Made by a program: the position numbers and the translations under genes. The notes beneath the pieces are model-generated. The model was not told the DNA's origin, searched no databases, and saw only the letters and a list, made by a program, of their open reading frames with translations. Shown in pieces: positions 9,566-19,076 of a stretch of DNA of 43,256 bases. Positions within the stretch are counted from its first letter, which is position 1, and every line of letters begins with the position of its first letter. The DNA is from Schleiferiaceae bacterium (GTDB taxonomy: Bacteria; Bacteroidota; Bacteroidia; Flavobacteriales; Schleiferiaceae): assembly GCA_022426185.1 (NCBI GenBank), contig JAKMEB010000054.1, forward strand, positions 1 through 43,256, given 5' to 3'.

Positions 9566-10933
9566 ATGGCTCAGTTTGAATTAATCCTGCCCAAAATGGG
9601 CGAATCAGTCGCAGAAGCTACCATCACCAATTGGTTGAAAAACATTGGTGATGTGATTGACGCTGAAGAAAGCATAGTCGAAGTCGCTACCGATAAAGTA
9701 GATAGCGAGGTCCCTTCACCTGTAAGTGGAACATTAATTAAGATTTTAGTAGATGTAAATGGAGTTGCTGAAGTTGGCAGCCCGATTGCCATTATAGAAG
9801 TAGAAGGCGAAGGCAGTGGTTCAAGCGCTGCCCCCGTGCCGGAAGTGACCCCCGAACCAGCAGTTGCCGCCGCGGAGATTGAAGAGCAAGTGGCCGCTGC
9901 AGCAGCAACAGTAAGTGCAACGGAGCCTAGTGGACCTATCGCTAAGAATTCAAATGGGCGATTCTATTCGCCTTTGGTACGCTCCATGGCGAAAGAAGAA
10001 GGCATAGGGCAATCTGAACTGGACCAAATACCAGGAAGCGGCAAAGAAGGTCGCGTCACTAAAAAAGATATCATCGCTTATCTCGATGGAGGTCGCAGCA
10101 ACGCTGCACCTGCAGCAGTGAGTCAAACGACTCCAGTACGCCCAGCAGAAACTGCGGCTGCCCCTGCGCAACCAACATCAGTTTCTACAACTAAAACATC
10201 AGCACCTGCTATTAAAATTGGTGCCGGCGACGAAATCATAGAAATGGATCGTATGAGAAAACTCATAGCGGACCATATGGTTAACTCTGTCCAGACCTCA
10301 CCGCACGTAACCAGCTTCGTTGAAGCAGACATGACAAAAGTCGTACTCTGGCGCAACCGAATGAAAGGGGAATTCCAGAAAAAACATGGTGAAAAAATCA
10401 CCTTCACACCAATCATCATGGAGGCCATCGTTAAGGCCATTCAAGACTTCCCAATGATCAATGTGAGTATCGACGGAAACAACATTATTAAACACGGTGC
10501 GATCAATGTAGGAATGGCAGCCGCGCTTCCTTCTGGTAACTTGATTGTTCCAGTGGTAAAAAACGCCGATCAACTGAGCCTACTTGGCATCACCAAAGCC
10601 GTGAATGATCTCGCTAACCGTGCTCGTAACAATCAACTTAAGCCGGATGAAATCAGCGGTGGAACTTATACCTTAACCAATGTCGGAACCTTTGGGAATG
10701 TGATGGGTACACCCATCATTAACCAGCCTCAGGTTGCCATCATGGCTGCTGGCGCTATTGTTAAAAAACCAGCTGTAGTTGAAACTCCAGAAGGTGACGT
10801 AATCGCTGTTCAACATAAGATGTTCTTAAGCCATAGTTACGACCACCGTGTTGTTGACGGTGCCTTAGGCGGGATGTTCGTTAAACGCGTCGCGGAATAT
10901 TTAGAATCATGGGATTTAAATCGAGAGATTTAA
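9566..10933 (+). CDS. 2-oxo acid dehydrogenase E2 component (dihydrolipoyllysine-residue acyltransferase)
   Basis: E2 forms the core of the pyruvate, 2-oxoglutarate or branched-chain 2-oxo acid dehydrogenase complexes and transfers the acyl group from lipoamide to CoA. The 455-residue product has one lipoyl domain (residues about 1-80, lipoyl-Lys in EVATDKVDSEV), an Ala/Pro-rich linker, a peripheral-subunit-binding domain (about 132-172, SPLVRSMAKEEGI to KKDIIAYL), a second Ala/Pro/Thr linker and the catalytic domain ending in HSYDHRVVDGALGG, where the HxxxDG motif carries the active His and Asp. The lipoyl and binding-domain sequences look closer to branched-chain/2-oxoglutarate type E2 than to pyruvate type, so I leave the symbol empty. 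E1 and E3 genes are not in the window. A strong terminator follows 21 bases after the stop. Confidence 0.93.
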   Translation: MAQFELILPKMGESVAEATITNWLKNIGDVIDAEESIVEVATDKVDSEVPSPVSGTLIKILVDVNGVAEVGSPIAIIEVEGEGSGSSAAPVPEVTPEPAVAAAEIEEQVAAAAATVSATEPSGPIAKNSNGRFYSPLVRSMAKEEGIGQSELDQIPGSGKEGRVTKKDIIAYLDGGRSNAAPAAVSQTTPVRPAETAAAPAQPTSVSTTKTSAPAIKIGAGDEIIEMDRMRKLIADHMVNSVQTSPHVTSFVEADMTKVVLWRNRMKGEFQKKHGEKITFTPIIMEAIVKAIQDFPMINVSIDGNNIIKHGAINVGMAAALPSGNLIVPVVKNADQLSLLGITKAVNDLANRARNNQLKPDEISGGTYTLTNVGTFGNVMGTPIINQPQVAIMAAGAIVKKPAVVETPEGDVIAVQHKMFLSHSYDHRVVDGALGGMFVKRVAEYLESWDLNREI

Positions 10934-10954
10934 TTTCAAATTTATAACTTTATG

Positions 10955-10982
10955 AAGCCGCCCTTAGGGGTGGCTTTTTTTT
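10955..10982 (+). terminator. Rho-independent terminator after the E2 gene
   Basis: The stem AAGCCGCCC / GGGTGGCTT has one G-T pair, a TTAG loop and is followed by a run of T residues. Confidence 0.9.
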
Positions 10983-11000
10983 GAATTTAATCGTACCCGA

Positions 11001-11768
11001 ATGAAATTAAATCTCTCGCGTCCCATCTGTTTTTTCGATTTAGAAACTACGGGCGTCAATGTTACCAATGACCGCATCGTAGAAATCTGCATTCATAAAA
11101 TCCATACCGACGGTAAAGAGGAAACGCATACCTGGCGTGTGAATCCAACCATACCCATTCCTAACGGCGCATCATTAGTACATGGGATTTACGATAAAGA
11201 CGTTGCTAACGAACCCCCATTTAATGAATTGGCAGCTGCGGTGCATCAGCTCATTAGTGATAGTGATCTCGCAGGATACAACAGCAATAAATTTGATATT
11301 CCACTGCTTGCAGAAGAGTTTTTACGTGCAGACATTGATTTTGAAATGGGTAAACGCAAGGCCGTTGACATACAAAACATTTTTCATCGCATGGAGCAAC
11401 GCACCCTCAGTGCTGCGTATAAATTCTATTGCAATAAGAATCTAGATGGTGCGCATACTGCTGAGGCAGATGTGATGGCTACCTACGAGGTTTTGAAAGC
11501 ACAGATAGAACGCTATGAAGAATTAGAAAATGACATGAATTTTCTGTCCGATTTCTCCAACCGACAACGCGTTGCAGATTTCGCAGGCTTTATCGCATTT
11601 AATGACGATGATGAAGAAATCTTTACCTTCGGAAAGTACCGCGGTATGACCGTTAAATCTGTATTGCAAGAAAATCCTGGCTATTTCAGTTGGATACAGA
11701 ATGCAGATTTCCCACTCTACACGAAGAAGGTATTGACGGCCATTCGACTTAAAAATTTCAATAAATAG
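11001..11768 (+). CDS. DnaQ-type 3'-5' exonuclease with C-terminal DUF3820 domain
   Basis: The 255-residue product is a DEDDh exonuclease: Asp13 and Glu15 in FFDLETTG, Asp99 in NSNKFDIPLL, and His152/Asp157 in HTAEAD. This fold forms the DNA polymerase III epsilon proofreading subunit and related stand-alone nucleases. Residues 208-250 (FTFGKYRGMTVKSVL, then PGYFSWI) match the small DUF3820 domain, which is often found with such exonucleases in Bacteroidota. Because the protein lacks the polymerase-alpha binding tail of E. coli DnaQ and has DUF3820 instead, I call it exonuclease rather than dnaQ. It is followed 13 bases later by the FAH-family gene on the same strand, so both probably share one transcript. 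Confidence 0.9.
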   Translation: MKLNLSRPICFFDLETTGVNVTNDRIVEICIHKIHTDGKEETHTWRVNPTIPIPNGASLVHGIYDKDVANEPPFNELAAAVHQLISDSDLAGYNSNKFDIPLLAEEFLRADIDFEMGKRKAVDIQNIFHRMEQRTLSAAYKFYCNKNLDGAHTAEADVMATYEVLKAQIERYEELENDMNFLSDFSNRQRVADFAGFIAFNDDDEEIFTFGKYRGMTVKSVLQENPGYFSWIQNADFPLYTKKVLTAIRLKNFNK

Positions 11769-11781
11769 TAAAGCGTCAGCG

Positions 11782-12396
11782 ATGAAGATTATTTGTATCG
11801 GGAGGAATTACGCAAAGCATGCAGAGGAACTAAACAATCCCATTCCTGAGGAACCCGTGGTTTTCCTTAAACCTGATACAGCGCTATTGCTGAAAAAGCA
11901 TCCTTTCTTCATACCAGAGCACAGCAATGACGTACATCATGAAATTGAGGTCGTTGTAAAAATCAATAGATTGGGTAAGCACATTGAACCTCGTTTTGCC
12001 CATAAATACTACAATGAAATCGGTTTGGGCATTGATTTTACTGCCAGAGACGTACAAGCAAAATGTAAAGAAAAAGGCTTGCCATGGGAAAAAGCAAAGG
12101 CCTTTGACGGATCGGCTGCAGTTTCACGATTCTTTTCATTGGACACATTAGAAAAAGAGATCAACGATGTTAATTTCCATCTGGACATCAATGGAAAAAC
12201 GGTTCAAACAGGCCACACGGCTAACATGTTATTCTCTGTAGATGAGATCATTAGCCATGTTTCAAAATACTTTACTTTAAAAACTGGCGACCTTATTTTT
12301 ACCGGTACACCCGCCGGAGTAGGTCGCGTAGAACGTGAAGATTTGCTAGAGCTCTTTCTTGAAAACGAGCGCGTTTTCTACTTCAATGTGAAATAG
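11782..12396 (+). CDS. Fumarylacetoacetate hydrolase (FAH) family protein
   Basis: The 204-residue protein begins IICIGRNYAKHAEEL, the typical start of short FAH-family enzymes such as acylpyruvase, oxaloacetate decarboxylase/tautomerase and catechol-pathway isomerases. The metal ligands are present: Glu54 and Glu56 in HHEIEVV and Asp85 in GIDFTARD, plus the active-site segment KAFDGSAAVS and GDLIFTGTPAGVG near the C-terminus. These enzymes use Mg2+ or Mn2+ to cleave or isomerise diketo acids. The exact substrate is not determinable here. A bacterial FAHD1-like oxaloacetate/acylpyruvate activity is the most likely default. It shares the transcript with the upstream exonuclease. Confidence 0.88.
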   Translation: MKIICIGRNYAKHAEELNNPIPEEPVVFLKPDTALLLKKHPFFIPEHSNDVHHEIEVVVKINRLGKHIEPRFAHKYYNEIGLGIDFTARDVQAKCKEKGLPWEKAKAFDGSAAVSRFFSLDTLEKEINDVNFHLDINGKTVQTGHTANMLFSVDEIISHVSKYFTLKTGDLIFTGTPAGVGRVEREDLLELFLENERVFYFNVK

Positions 12397-12419
12397 GATC
12401 TAATCATTCATTTTATCGT

Positions 12420-12442
12420 TGGCGCATTTAAGTGCCACTTTT
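12420..12442 (+). terminator. Weak hairpin with T tract after the FAH gene
   Basis: TGGCGC and GTGCCA can pair around an ATTTAA loop (one G-T), followed by CTTTT. The stem is only six base pairs, so the call is tentative. Confidence 0.4.
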
Positions 12443-12476
12443 GTTGACTTTCAGGTCGGGCGCATCGCCATTTTTA

Positions 12477-12484
12477 TATATTTG
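12477..12484 (+). promoter_or_regulatory. -7 element TATATTTG upstream of the large exoprotein
   Basis: This is an exact TAnnTTTG match 38 bases before the ATG at 12523, giving a short leader. A TTG lies about 30 bases upstream, further away than the usual -33 spacing. Confidence 0.6.
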
Positions 12485-12522
12485 TAACTACCCTGAAAAT
12501 ACGTTAACACAAACGCGTTAAA

Positions 12523-15500
12523 ATGAAGAAAAGCTTACTAGCTGTACTCCTAATTGCCCTCGCTTCCCCAGCGGTTTTTGGACAATTTGCTCCGCCAATT
12601 GACACCGTTTACACGGAAAATTTCGATGGAACCCTAGGCGCCGACTCAGTTGCCGCCAACTACAACACGGATTCTACCAACGCCACGCGCTCTTGGAACG
12701 ACACGTCGTACATCAAGACCACTGGTAATGCATCTTTTCATACGCAGATCTATGCGAATGATTCCATCATTTTTGAGACGGATGCCTTCACCACAGTGAC
12801 GTATACCAATGTTCGTTTGACGTTCGATCAAATTTGTAAAATCCGTTACATTCAGAAAGCATTCATCCAAATGTCTCGTGATAATGGAGCGACTTGGGTC
12901 AATTTAACAAGCACTCACTATCAAGGCAGCAGCCCGCAGTTTGGATCGCAGGGTTGGTTCAATGAATTATCTTATCCTTCCCAACTACTTACTCCCTACT
13001 GGTACGGTCCTACCATTGGTAATTCCAATACCGGAACGGGACCTACGCCAACTACAGCATCAGACTGGTGGGCACGTGAAATTTTCGACCTCAGTAGCTA
13101 CTTAGGTACTTATGACAACACCAATTCTCAGTATGGGTATGCGAATTGTAAGTTGCGTTTCATCATGTCGAACAAAACGGGAACTCCTTCCCCAGCAGCG
13201 CTGGACGGTTGGTTCCTTGATAATATCATGGTAGAAGGTGCACCTTGTGAATTGGAGCCGCCAACCATGGATTGGGTGAATGTCAGTGTACCCGCAAAAC
13301 CTATTGGTGCGCGTTACATGCCTACGCAATCGGTTCGTGTTAAAGGAAAAGATAATGTTGGGGTAGATAGCATGCGTATTTATATGCGCCGTTACGATTA
13401 TTCTGCCAGTTCGTGGGGTACTTGGAGTGATTCGTTAATGTCGTCTTCATTCTCAACCAACTGTCCTGATTCCTCGCAATACACTTACACCTTTGGGAAT
13501 ATTGACATTCATGATACTATTGAATGGTACGTGCGAATTTTTGATTGTGCTTGTCCTAATGTAGTAAGAGACCCACTAGAGTCTGCCTCCATTTTTGCAT
13601 ATAGATTCTGGCGCGATGCTGGTCTTCCCCCAATTTGTGGAACGACCACACAGAGTTCGTTCCCGTATTCTACAACGCTTCCAGTAGATCAGGATTTTGA
13701 AAATAATGTTTACTGGGTTGCAGGTTCAGGTACCGGTGGAACTGGCGTCAGTCACCGTGGAAACTTCCCAGATCAAAATCCACCGTATGGTGAAAACTAT
13801 AAAGTAATCCCAAATGAGAATACCATTGGATTTGCTTGGTCTATAAGAACAGGTAGTACTTCGACCAACCTTACAGGACCCGACGGTGATGCTTCCCCTA
13901 ACGGAGGTGGTAAGTACATTTATACAGAAGCCGAACAAGGAAGTAAAAACGATAAGGCGCACTTTATTACGCCCTGTTTAGACTTGAGAAGTTACAATTG
14001 TGCCATTCTGGAATTTGACTACCACATGTACGGTGCACACGTTGACTTCCTCGCAATCACCGCGGATACAGGTTTCAATACATCGGCCTACACGGGATTA
14101 GCCCGTATAGATGGAGAACAACAGACGAAATCTACAGATCCGTTCAACACCTACTCCGTGGCTTTGAATGACATCACAGGCGATTATGCACGTATTCGCT
14201 TCTCTGTGAATAGAGGGAATTCCCTTAAAGGTGATGTCGCTATTGATAACATCCGTATTTACGAACCGCCTACCTATGAGGTAGCATTGCGTGATGTATT
14301 TAATCCCGAAAACGGATATTGTTCTTATTCGAACAACGAAACCATTGATTTATGGATTCAGAACAACGGTTGTACTAATCTTGACAGTGTGCCAGTAACT
14401 TGGGAGTTTGATTATACCAATACTGCGGGTACAACGACGAATCAATCGAATACAGAATACATCACGAACAAGACCCTCGAAACAGGAGATTCTACCTTCT
14501 ACACATTTGGAACTGGACCTAACTTAAGCGGTTATGGAGTCTATGACATTTGGGTGTACACAGAGCAACCTGGAGATACAGTTGCAACAAATGATACCAT
14601 TGGTCCTATCAGAATAGTCCATGAAGAGCCGTATTCAACCTTCCCGTATGTTTTAGACTTCGATGGGGCGGGTACTACAGCCGGTAACAACACAGCTGCA
14701 AATGCCGGTAGTTTCCCTTCAGACGTATTTACACCGTTACCTGCGGGTAATAGTGGTGAGTATGCCTTTATGGTAGGAGACGAATGGACACCAACTATTG
14801 GGTCTGGTCCTATCACTGATAAGAGTGCTCAAGGAAATTATTTAGTTACGGAGGGTAACTATGGAATCTCTCCTGCTTCTGCGACTTTGGTCTCAAAGTG
14901 TTTGGACTTAAGCAATATGACCAAACCGGTATTGCAATTCCGTCACCACATGTATGGAGCTGATATCGGCGCGATCCGTGTACAATGGATTAAGTCAGGT
15001 GATAACTTCTGGACAAACCCAATGACTCCATTTACGACCACCCTTACCGACGAAAAAGACAATTGGTCCTTTTATGAAGTTGATCTTAGTGCGCAGGCCG
15101 GTAATCTGGTAAAGCTTCGTTTTATCGCGCAGAAATCAGGATTTGGTGTAGCTGCAGATATTGCGTTTGACGATATCGTTATTGTAGACAAAGCAAATGT
15201 TGACGTTGGTGTTGATGCCATCGAAAACCCGGTTGCTCGTATCAACATGGTCGGTGGACCGGCTACCCAAAAAGCGAAGTTCAAGGTGAGAAACTTTGGT
15301 AAAAATGCCCAAAGTAATGTGCCTGTGACGTATACCGTCACCCCTACCTGTGGTACAAACGCAGGGGTAAGTACTACGTATACATTCACCCACAGTGCTT
15401 CTATTCCTGCGGGAGGTAATGTTTTAGTTACTGACAATACCAACACCGTTGCATGGCCGAAGGGGACTTTTGAAGTTTACGCCTACACTACAAAATCTAC

Positions 15501-17313
15501 CGACAACCATTCTTGGAATGATTCGTCCTATGTGAAAAGCGCCGGATGGCCGGAAGTTTATATTCAATCGGGATTTGTTGAAGATTTTGAAAACTGTAAT
15601 GATGGCGATTCATCAGGATTCTTCGTTTCAGGTGCATTAGATTTATGGAAAGTGGATCAAATTAATGCCCTTGGGAACAACAATGGTATGGCTACTCGCC
15701 CTAACCAAAATGTACCTGGTGGTCTAGAAGAATTCTTATACTTCCCAAGATTCATAGGCTTTGACACTATTGCAGGTGCAGAATTGCGTTTAGTTCACGA
15801 CGTAGATTTAGGCGCTGGTGATGTTGCACTTATCGAATTTCAAGGAAGCGGTACATGGAATACCTTAGGGTTCTGGGATCCGCAGAATGTGGTAAGTACA
15901 AATTGGTACAATACGGGTACTTCTTCTGTAAACGATGCATGGGTTGGTGCCCAAGGTCAGATGAGTTCTTCTTGGCCACTATCTACATGGAATTTCTCTG
16001 CCGCACCGTTAATTCTTCGTGCACGCATGAAATCTGGAACTGGTAATAGTGATGGTTGGAATTTGGACAAGGTAGAAGTTTACATTCCGCCGCAAAACAG
16101 TGCCGCCCCTATTAATGTCACTACAGTTGAATACTTGCCGGTACCGGACCAAAACAATCACTTAAAGACACTTATCAAGAACACAGGTGCGAAGGTGCTA
16201 GACAGTTGTTTAGTTGAATTCAGTACAGATGGTGGGACTACTTGGTCTAATCCAGAGCAGGTTGTGTTTAACCCACCGTTAGTTCCTAGAAAAACGTCAT
16301 GGTACGAATTCGATCAAGACTGGGTGAGTCCAGCAAGTGGTCTTTACAACGTTTGTGTACGTACATCGCGTCCTGATAGCAAACCAGATAATAACACTAG
16401 TGACGATCAAATCTGTGCGGATATTACCGTGTTGGATAAGATCATTATGTCCGTCGATAGTTCTTATTGTAATGACTTCGATGATCCTTCTATTACACCT
16501 TGGTTGACATTAAATGCATTTGTCAAAGACGGCTTGACCGCTTGGGAGGTAGGAACACCTAGTATTGCTCCTTTAGTTTCCGCTAATAGTGGATCAAATG
16601 CTTGGATGACCGATTTAGATTCAAATTACAAGAAGCGTGATTCTTCTGCATTGTACACTCCAGTATTCAGATTGGACTCGGGACAGACGTATACGTACGA
16701 ATTCATGCAAGCCTTCTCCACTGAAATTTATCACGATGGAGGAACCGTAGATATCACCTTCGATGGAGGTATTTCATGGCATACAGTGGGTACGAATCTC
16801 AATGGCGCGACTTGGTTCAATACCAGTTTTGTTACGTCGTTAGATATATTCAAACCAGGATGGACTGGAGTCAGTAACGGATGGGAACAAGCGAAGATTA
16901 ATCTTGCTGTGGATACTGCACGAAACGCAATCTTTAGATTCCGCTTTGGTTCGGATGAAACCATTAATAAAGCAGGTTGGGCTATTGACGATTTCTGTTT
17001 CTATAAGACCAGCGATAATGACAAGGTTTACGTCATTGGTCAAGAAGAATTGGAACAAAACATTGGTGTCGGAAACATACATCCGAACCCGACTTCAGGA
17101 ATAGCGCAGCTACCTATTAGCTTCCAAAGCGATGCAGACGTGATCATCACCGTTCGCAATACGCAAGGACAAATTCTAGAACAACGATCCGTACATGGCA
17201 CATCGGGTATTCAAACCTTTACCATTGAAACTTCTTCATGGTCGGCCGGTATGTATATCGTTGAAACAGTTACTCCATTAGGAACGGACGTACAGCGTTT
17301 AATTGTAGAATAA
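12523..17313 (+). CDS. Giant secreted MAM-module protein with T9SS type A sorting domain
   Basis: The 1,596-residue product has a signal peptide (KKSLLAVLLIALASPAVFG then Q) and a C-terminal T9SS domain from IHPNPTSG at about residue 1519. Between them are repeated beta-sandwich modules. Two MAM-like units are easiest to see: about 430-580 (AWSIRTG, GGGKYIYTEA, CLDL, HMYGA, AIDNIRIYE) and about 706-888 (CLDLSNMTKPVLQFRHHMYGA, AFDDIVIVD). Further related modules carry CARDB-like stretches about unpaired beta strands. No protease or glycosidase active site was recognised. The likely role is adhesion or matrix/cell-surface attachment after type IX export. It stands alone, with its own -7 box and a strong terminator, and shares its MAM design with the S8 protease of this window. 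Confidence 0.88.
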   Translation: MKKSLLAVLLIALASPAVFGQFAPPIDTVYTENFDGTLGADSVAANYNTDSTNATRSWNDTSYIKTTGNASFHTQIYANDSIIFETDAFTTVTYTNVRLTFDQICKIRYIQKAFIQMSRDNGATWVNLTSTHYQGSSPQFGSQGWFNELSYPSQLLTPYWYGPTIGNSNTGTGPTPTTASDWWAREIFDLSSYLGTYDNTNSQYGYANCKLRFIMSNKTGTPSPAALDGWFLDNIMVEGAPCELEPPTMDWVNVSVPAKPIGARYMPTQSVRVKGKDNVGVDSMRIYMRRYDYSASSWGTWSDSLMSSSFSTNCPDSSQYTYTFGNIDIHDTIEWYVRIFDCACPNVVRDPLESASIFAYRFWRDAGLPPICGTTTQSSFPYSTTLPVDQDFENNVYWVAGSGTGGTGVSHRGNFPDQNPPYGENYKVIPNENTIGFAWSIRTGSTSTNLTGPDGDASPNGGGKYIYTEAEQGSKNDKAHFITPCLDLRSYNCAILEFDYHMYGAHVDFLAITADTGFNTSAYTGLARIDGEQQTKSTDPFNTYSVALNDITGDYARIRFSVNRGNSLKGDVAIDNIRIYEPPTYEVALRDVFNPENGYCSYSNNETIDLWIQNNGCTNLDSVPVTWEFDYTNTAGTTTNQSNTEYITNKTLETGDSTFYTFGTGPNLSGYGVYDIWVYTEQPGDTVATNDTIGPIRIVHEEPYSTFPYVLDFDGAGTTAGNNTAANAGSFPSDVFTPLPAGNSGEYAFMVGDEWTPTIGSGPITDKSAQGNYLVTEGNYGISPASATLVSKCLDLSNMTKPVLQFRHHMYGADIGAIRVQWIKSGDNFWTNPMTPFTTTLTDEKDNWSFYEVDLSAQAGNLVKLRFIAQKSGFGVAADIAFDDIVIVDKANVDVGVDAIENPVARINMVGGPATQKAKFKVRNFGKNAQSNVPVTYTVTPTCGTNAGVSTTYTFTHSASIPAGGNVLVTDNTNTVAWPKGTFEVYAYTTKSTDNHSWNDSSYVKSAGWPEVYIQSGFVEDFENCNDGDSSGFFVSGALDLWKVDQINALGNNNGMATRPNQNVPGGLEEFLYFPRFIGFDTIAGAELRLVHDVDLGAGDVALIEFQGSGTWNTLGFWDPQNVVSTNWYNTGTSSVNDAWVGAQGQMSSSWPLSTWNFSAAPLILRARMKSGTGNSDGWNLDKVEVYIPPQNSAAPINVTTVEYLPVPDQNNHLKTLIKNTGAKVLDSCLVEFSTDGGTTWSNPEQVVFNPPLVPRKTSWYEFDQDWVSPASGLYNVCVRTSRPDSKPDNNTSDDQICADITVLDKIIMSVDSSYCNDFDDPSITPWLTLNAFVKDGLTAWEVGTPSIAPLVSANSGSNAWMTDLDSNYKKRDSSALYTPVFRLDSGQTYTYEFMQAFSTEIYHDGGTVDITFDGGISWHTVGTNLNGATWFNTSFVTSLDIFKPGWTGVSNGWEQAKINLAVDTARNAIFRFRFGSDETINKAGWAIDDFCFYKTSDNDKVYVIGQEELEQNIGVGNIHPNPTSGIAQLPISFQSDADVIITVRNTQGQILEQRSVHGTSGIQTFTIETSSWSAGMYIVETVTPLGTDVQRLIVE

Positions 17314-17336
17314 TACAGGAACCAACTCTTTTTTTT

Positions 17337-17378
17337 CACCCTCGCACTTCTCTCGAGAATGCGGGGGTGTTTTTTTTT
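17337..17378 (+). terminator. Strong terminator after the large exoprotein
   Basis: CACCCTCGCA pairs with TGCGGGGGTG (one T-G), the stem continues inside as TTCTC/GAGAA, and nine T residues follow. Confidence 0.92.
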
Positions 17379-17457
17379 CGCATCGCTCCTACGCAGGACG
17401 CGGCGTCTTGCCGTTATCAGGTGACTTTGGCAGTCAAGTAAGGATAGAGCATTCTGA

Positions 17458-17476
17458 AATAGTGTTTCACACTATT
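17458..17476. repeat. Perfect 8-bp inverted repeat, 3-base loop
   Basis: AATAGTGT-TTC-ACACTATT lies in the gap between the terminator of the exoprotein gene and the end of mltG. It has no T tract on either side, so it is not a normal terminator. The rest of 17379-17535 holds nothing I can name. Confidence 0.5.
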
Positions 17477-17535
17477 CTAAAGCAACTTAATTTTTGTAGC
17501 AAACAAAAGCAACCGCTTGTAGACGGTCCTCTTGT

Positions 17536-18564
17536 TTAACGATAGATGTTGCGGCTGTTGAGCCAATTTGTCCATTTGCGTTGATTCACCAAATGTCCCG
17601 CATAAGTTCGAGCGAAAGAATGGTATCCGGGTTGATCCGGATCTGCACACATGAAAATGAAATCATGTTCAGGGGCATTTAACACCGCCAAAAGTGCTGC
17701 CTTTTCAGGCACACAGATGGGACCTGGTGGCAAGCCCACATTTCTGTAGGTATTGTATGGCGAATCTATACTTAAATCTTTACGTAATACACGTTGTACC
17801 ACTTTGGCAGGATCTTTCTGCTGCATCGCATAGATTACAGTAGGATCTGCTTGCAGCTTCATGCCAGTGGCTAATCGGTTCAAATACAATCGCGCCACTT
17901 TGGGACGATCCTCCGATTTACTGCTTTCCTTCATAACGATAGATGCCAATGTACTGACCTCTCCAGGTGTTAGGCCTATTTCTTGCGCCTCGCGAATACG
18001 TGAAGGAGTCCAGAATGAAATGGTATTTTGGTACAGCTTATTCGCAACAGTCGTTGCACTCGCATTCCAATAAAACTCATACGTATCCGGCAAAAAGGCA
18101 CCTTGTTTCAAGGGTCCCTCCCATCCTTCCATTGGCATCTGTAATGCATCAAAAAGAGAAGCCTCATCGGTGAGCAGTTGAGTGCTTAATTGACCCGCGA
18201 GATCACGTAAATTCTTGGCACTATTAAAACTGACTTTAACGGGGGTTTGCAATCCTGCCTTCAACATATTCACAATCCCATTGCTACTCATGCCCTCAGT
18301 GATCAAGTAATGCCCAGTTTTGAGTGTATCTAATCCTTTCTTCGTGCCGATCAAATAAAATCCTTCAGGTTGAAGTAACAATCCTGATTCGAACCAGTCC
18401 TCGTAGATGTTTTCTAATGTAGTTCCTGGCTCTACGAATAATTCATAAGGCGTCAATTCCGGATTCACATTGGGCTCAAAAACCGCATTGTAGCCTTTCC
18501 AAACTAACAATAGTAATAATCCTGGGATAACCACGCCTATGGTGATAACCATCAGTTTTCTCAT
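17536..18564 (-). CDS. mltG: Endolytic peptidoglycan transglycosylase MltG
   Basis: MltG (YceG) is an inner-membrane lytic transglycosylase that cuts nascent glycan strands and sets their length. The 342-residue product has one N-terminal membrane helix (about 4-22), a LysM-like region and the YceG domain. The catalytic Glu sits at 213 in LASIVMKES, followed by YLNRLATGMKLQADPTVIYA and SPYNTY...GLPPGPI, all family signatures. The C-terminal FxxxxxGxHxF-type end (GYHSFARTYAGH) is present. It is last in the dapF-GNAT-mltG operon, its ATG overlapping the GNAT stop as ATGA. The linkage with dapF, a step of diaminopimelate synthesis, fits a role in peptidoglycan supply and maturation. Confidence 0.95.
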   Translation of the reverse strand: MRKLMVITIGVVIPGLLLLLVWKGYNAVFEPNVNPELTPYELFVEPGTTLENIYEDWFESGLLLQPEGFYLIGTKKGLDTLKTGHYLITEGMSSNGIVNMLKAGLQTPVKVSFNSAKNLRDLAGQLSTQLLTDEASLFDALQMPMEGWEGPLKQGAFLPDTYEFYWNASATTVANKLYQNTISFWTPSRIREAQEIGLTPGEVSTLASIVMKESSKSEDRPKVARLYLNRLATGMKLQADPTVIYAMQQKDPAKVVQRVLRKDLSIDSPYNTYRNVGLPPGPICVPEKAALLAVLNAPEHDFIFMCADPDQPGYHSFARTYAGHLVNQRKWTNWLNSRNIYR

Positions 18565-19076
18565 GAAACTAATTTTTGAAAGAGTTGTGCGTTATAATGG
18601 GCGCCGTTTGACCAAACCCAATCTTCTAAAGTCCCAACCTTGCGGTATCCGCTTTGTTCGAACAATAGCATAGAAGCTTCATTATTTGTAGGTGCATGTG
18701 CGTACAAACTGTGCAGCGCTAAAGTGTTAAAGCAATAGGACTCGAAGGCTTGAAGTACCATTTTACCTAACCCTTTACCACGATACTCATCTGACAATAC
18801 GATACCGATCCCGGCTTTACGGGCTGTAGCATCGTAATCAAAAAGATCGACGGCTCCGACTGTAGCACCTTCATATACAAAGAGCAATCGAAGTTGACCA
18901 TCACGTTGTAAGTTCCCGGGCTGCGCGGCCAAATAATCGGCCAATACCGCTTTACTCCATGGTTCCTTACTGATGCCAAGGTACCAGAGTGACGCATCAT
19001 TTTCGATGCGATACAACCATTGAAGATCCTCCGGCTCAGGTGCCCGTAAATAGCCGTTGTTGGTCACTGGAATCAT
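18561..19076 (-). CDS. GNAT family N-acetyltransferase (RimJ/RimL-like)
   Basis: The 171-residue protein has the GNAT acetyl-CoA motif A (EYRGKGLGKMVLQAF, around residues 97-112) and the beta-strand/helix continuation LALHSLYAHAPTNNEASMLLFEQSGYRKVG typical of RimJ/RimL and spermidine/ribosomal-protein acetyltransferases. The target cannot be inferred. It overlaps dapF upstream and mltG downstream by four bases each (ATGA), so it is translated as part of the same operon. Its position between two cell-wall genes could reflect co-regulation rather than a cell-wall role. Confidence 0.87.
   Translation of the reverse strand: MIPVTNNGYLRAPEPEDLQWLYRIENDASLWYLGISKEPWSKAVLADYLAAQPGNLQRDGQLRLLFVYEGATVGAVDLFDYDATARKAGIGIVLSDEYRGKGLGKMVLQAFESYCFNTLALHSLYAHAPTNNEASMLLFEQSGYRKVGTLEDWVWSNGAHYNAQLFQKLVS

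Noticed and set aside
15072-15446. A 124-codon minus-strand frame in the large exoprotein gene
   Set aside because: It is antisense to a MAM/CARDB-like module with clear repeats; no signal, start site or family match.
17458-17476. Hairpin near the mltG end as a terminator
   Set aside because: Neither strand has a T tract after it, so it was listed only as an inverted repeat.
17379-17535. Possible tRNA or small RNA in the gap
   Set aside because: No cloverleaf or strong promoter-terminator pair could be found by eye.
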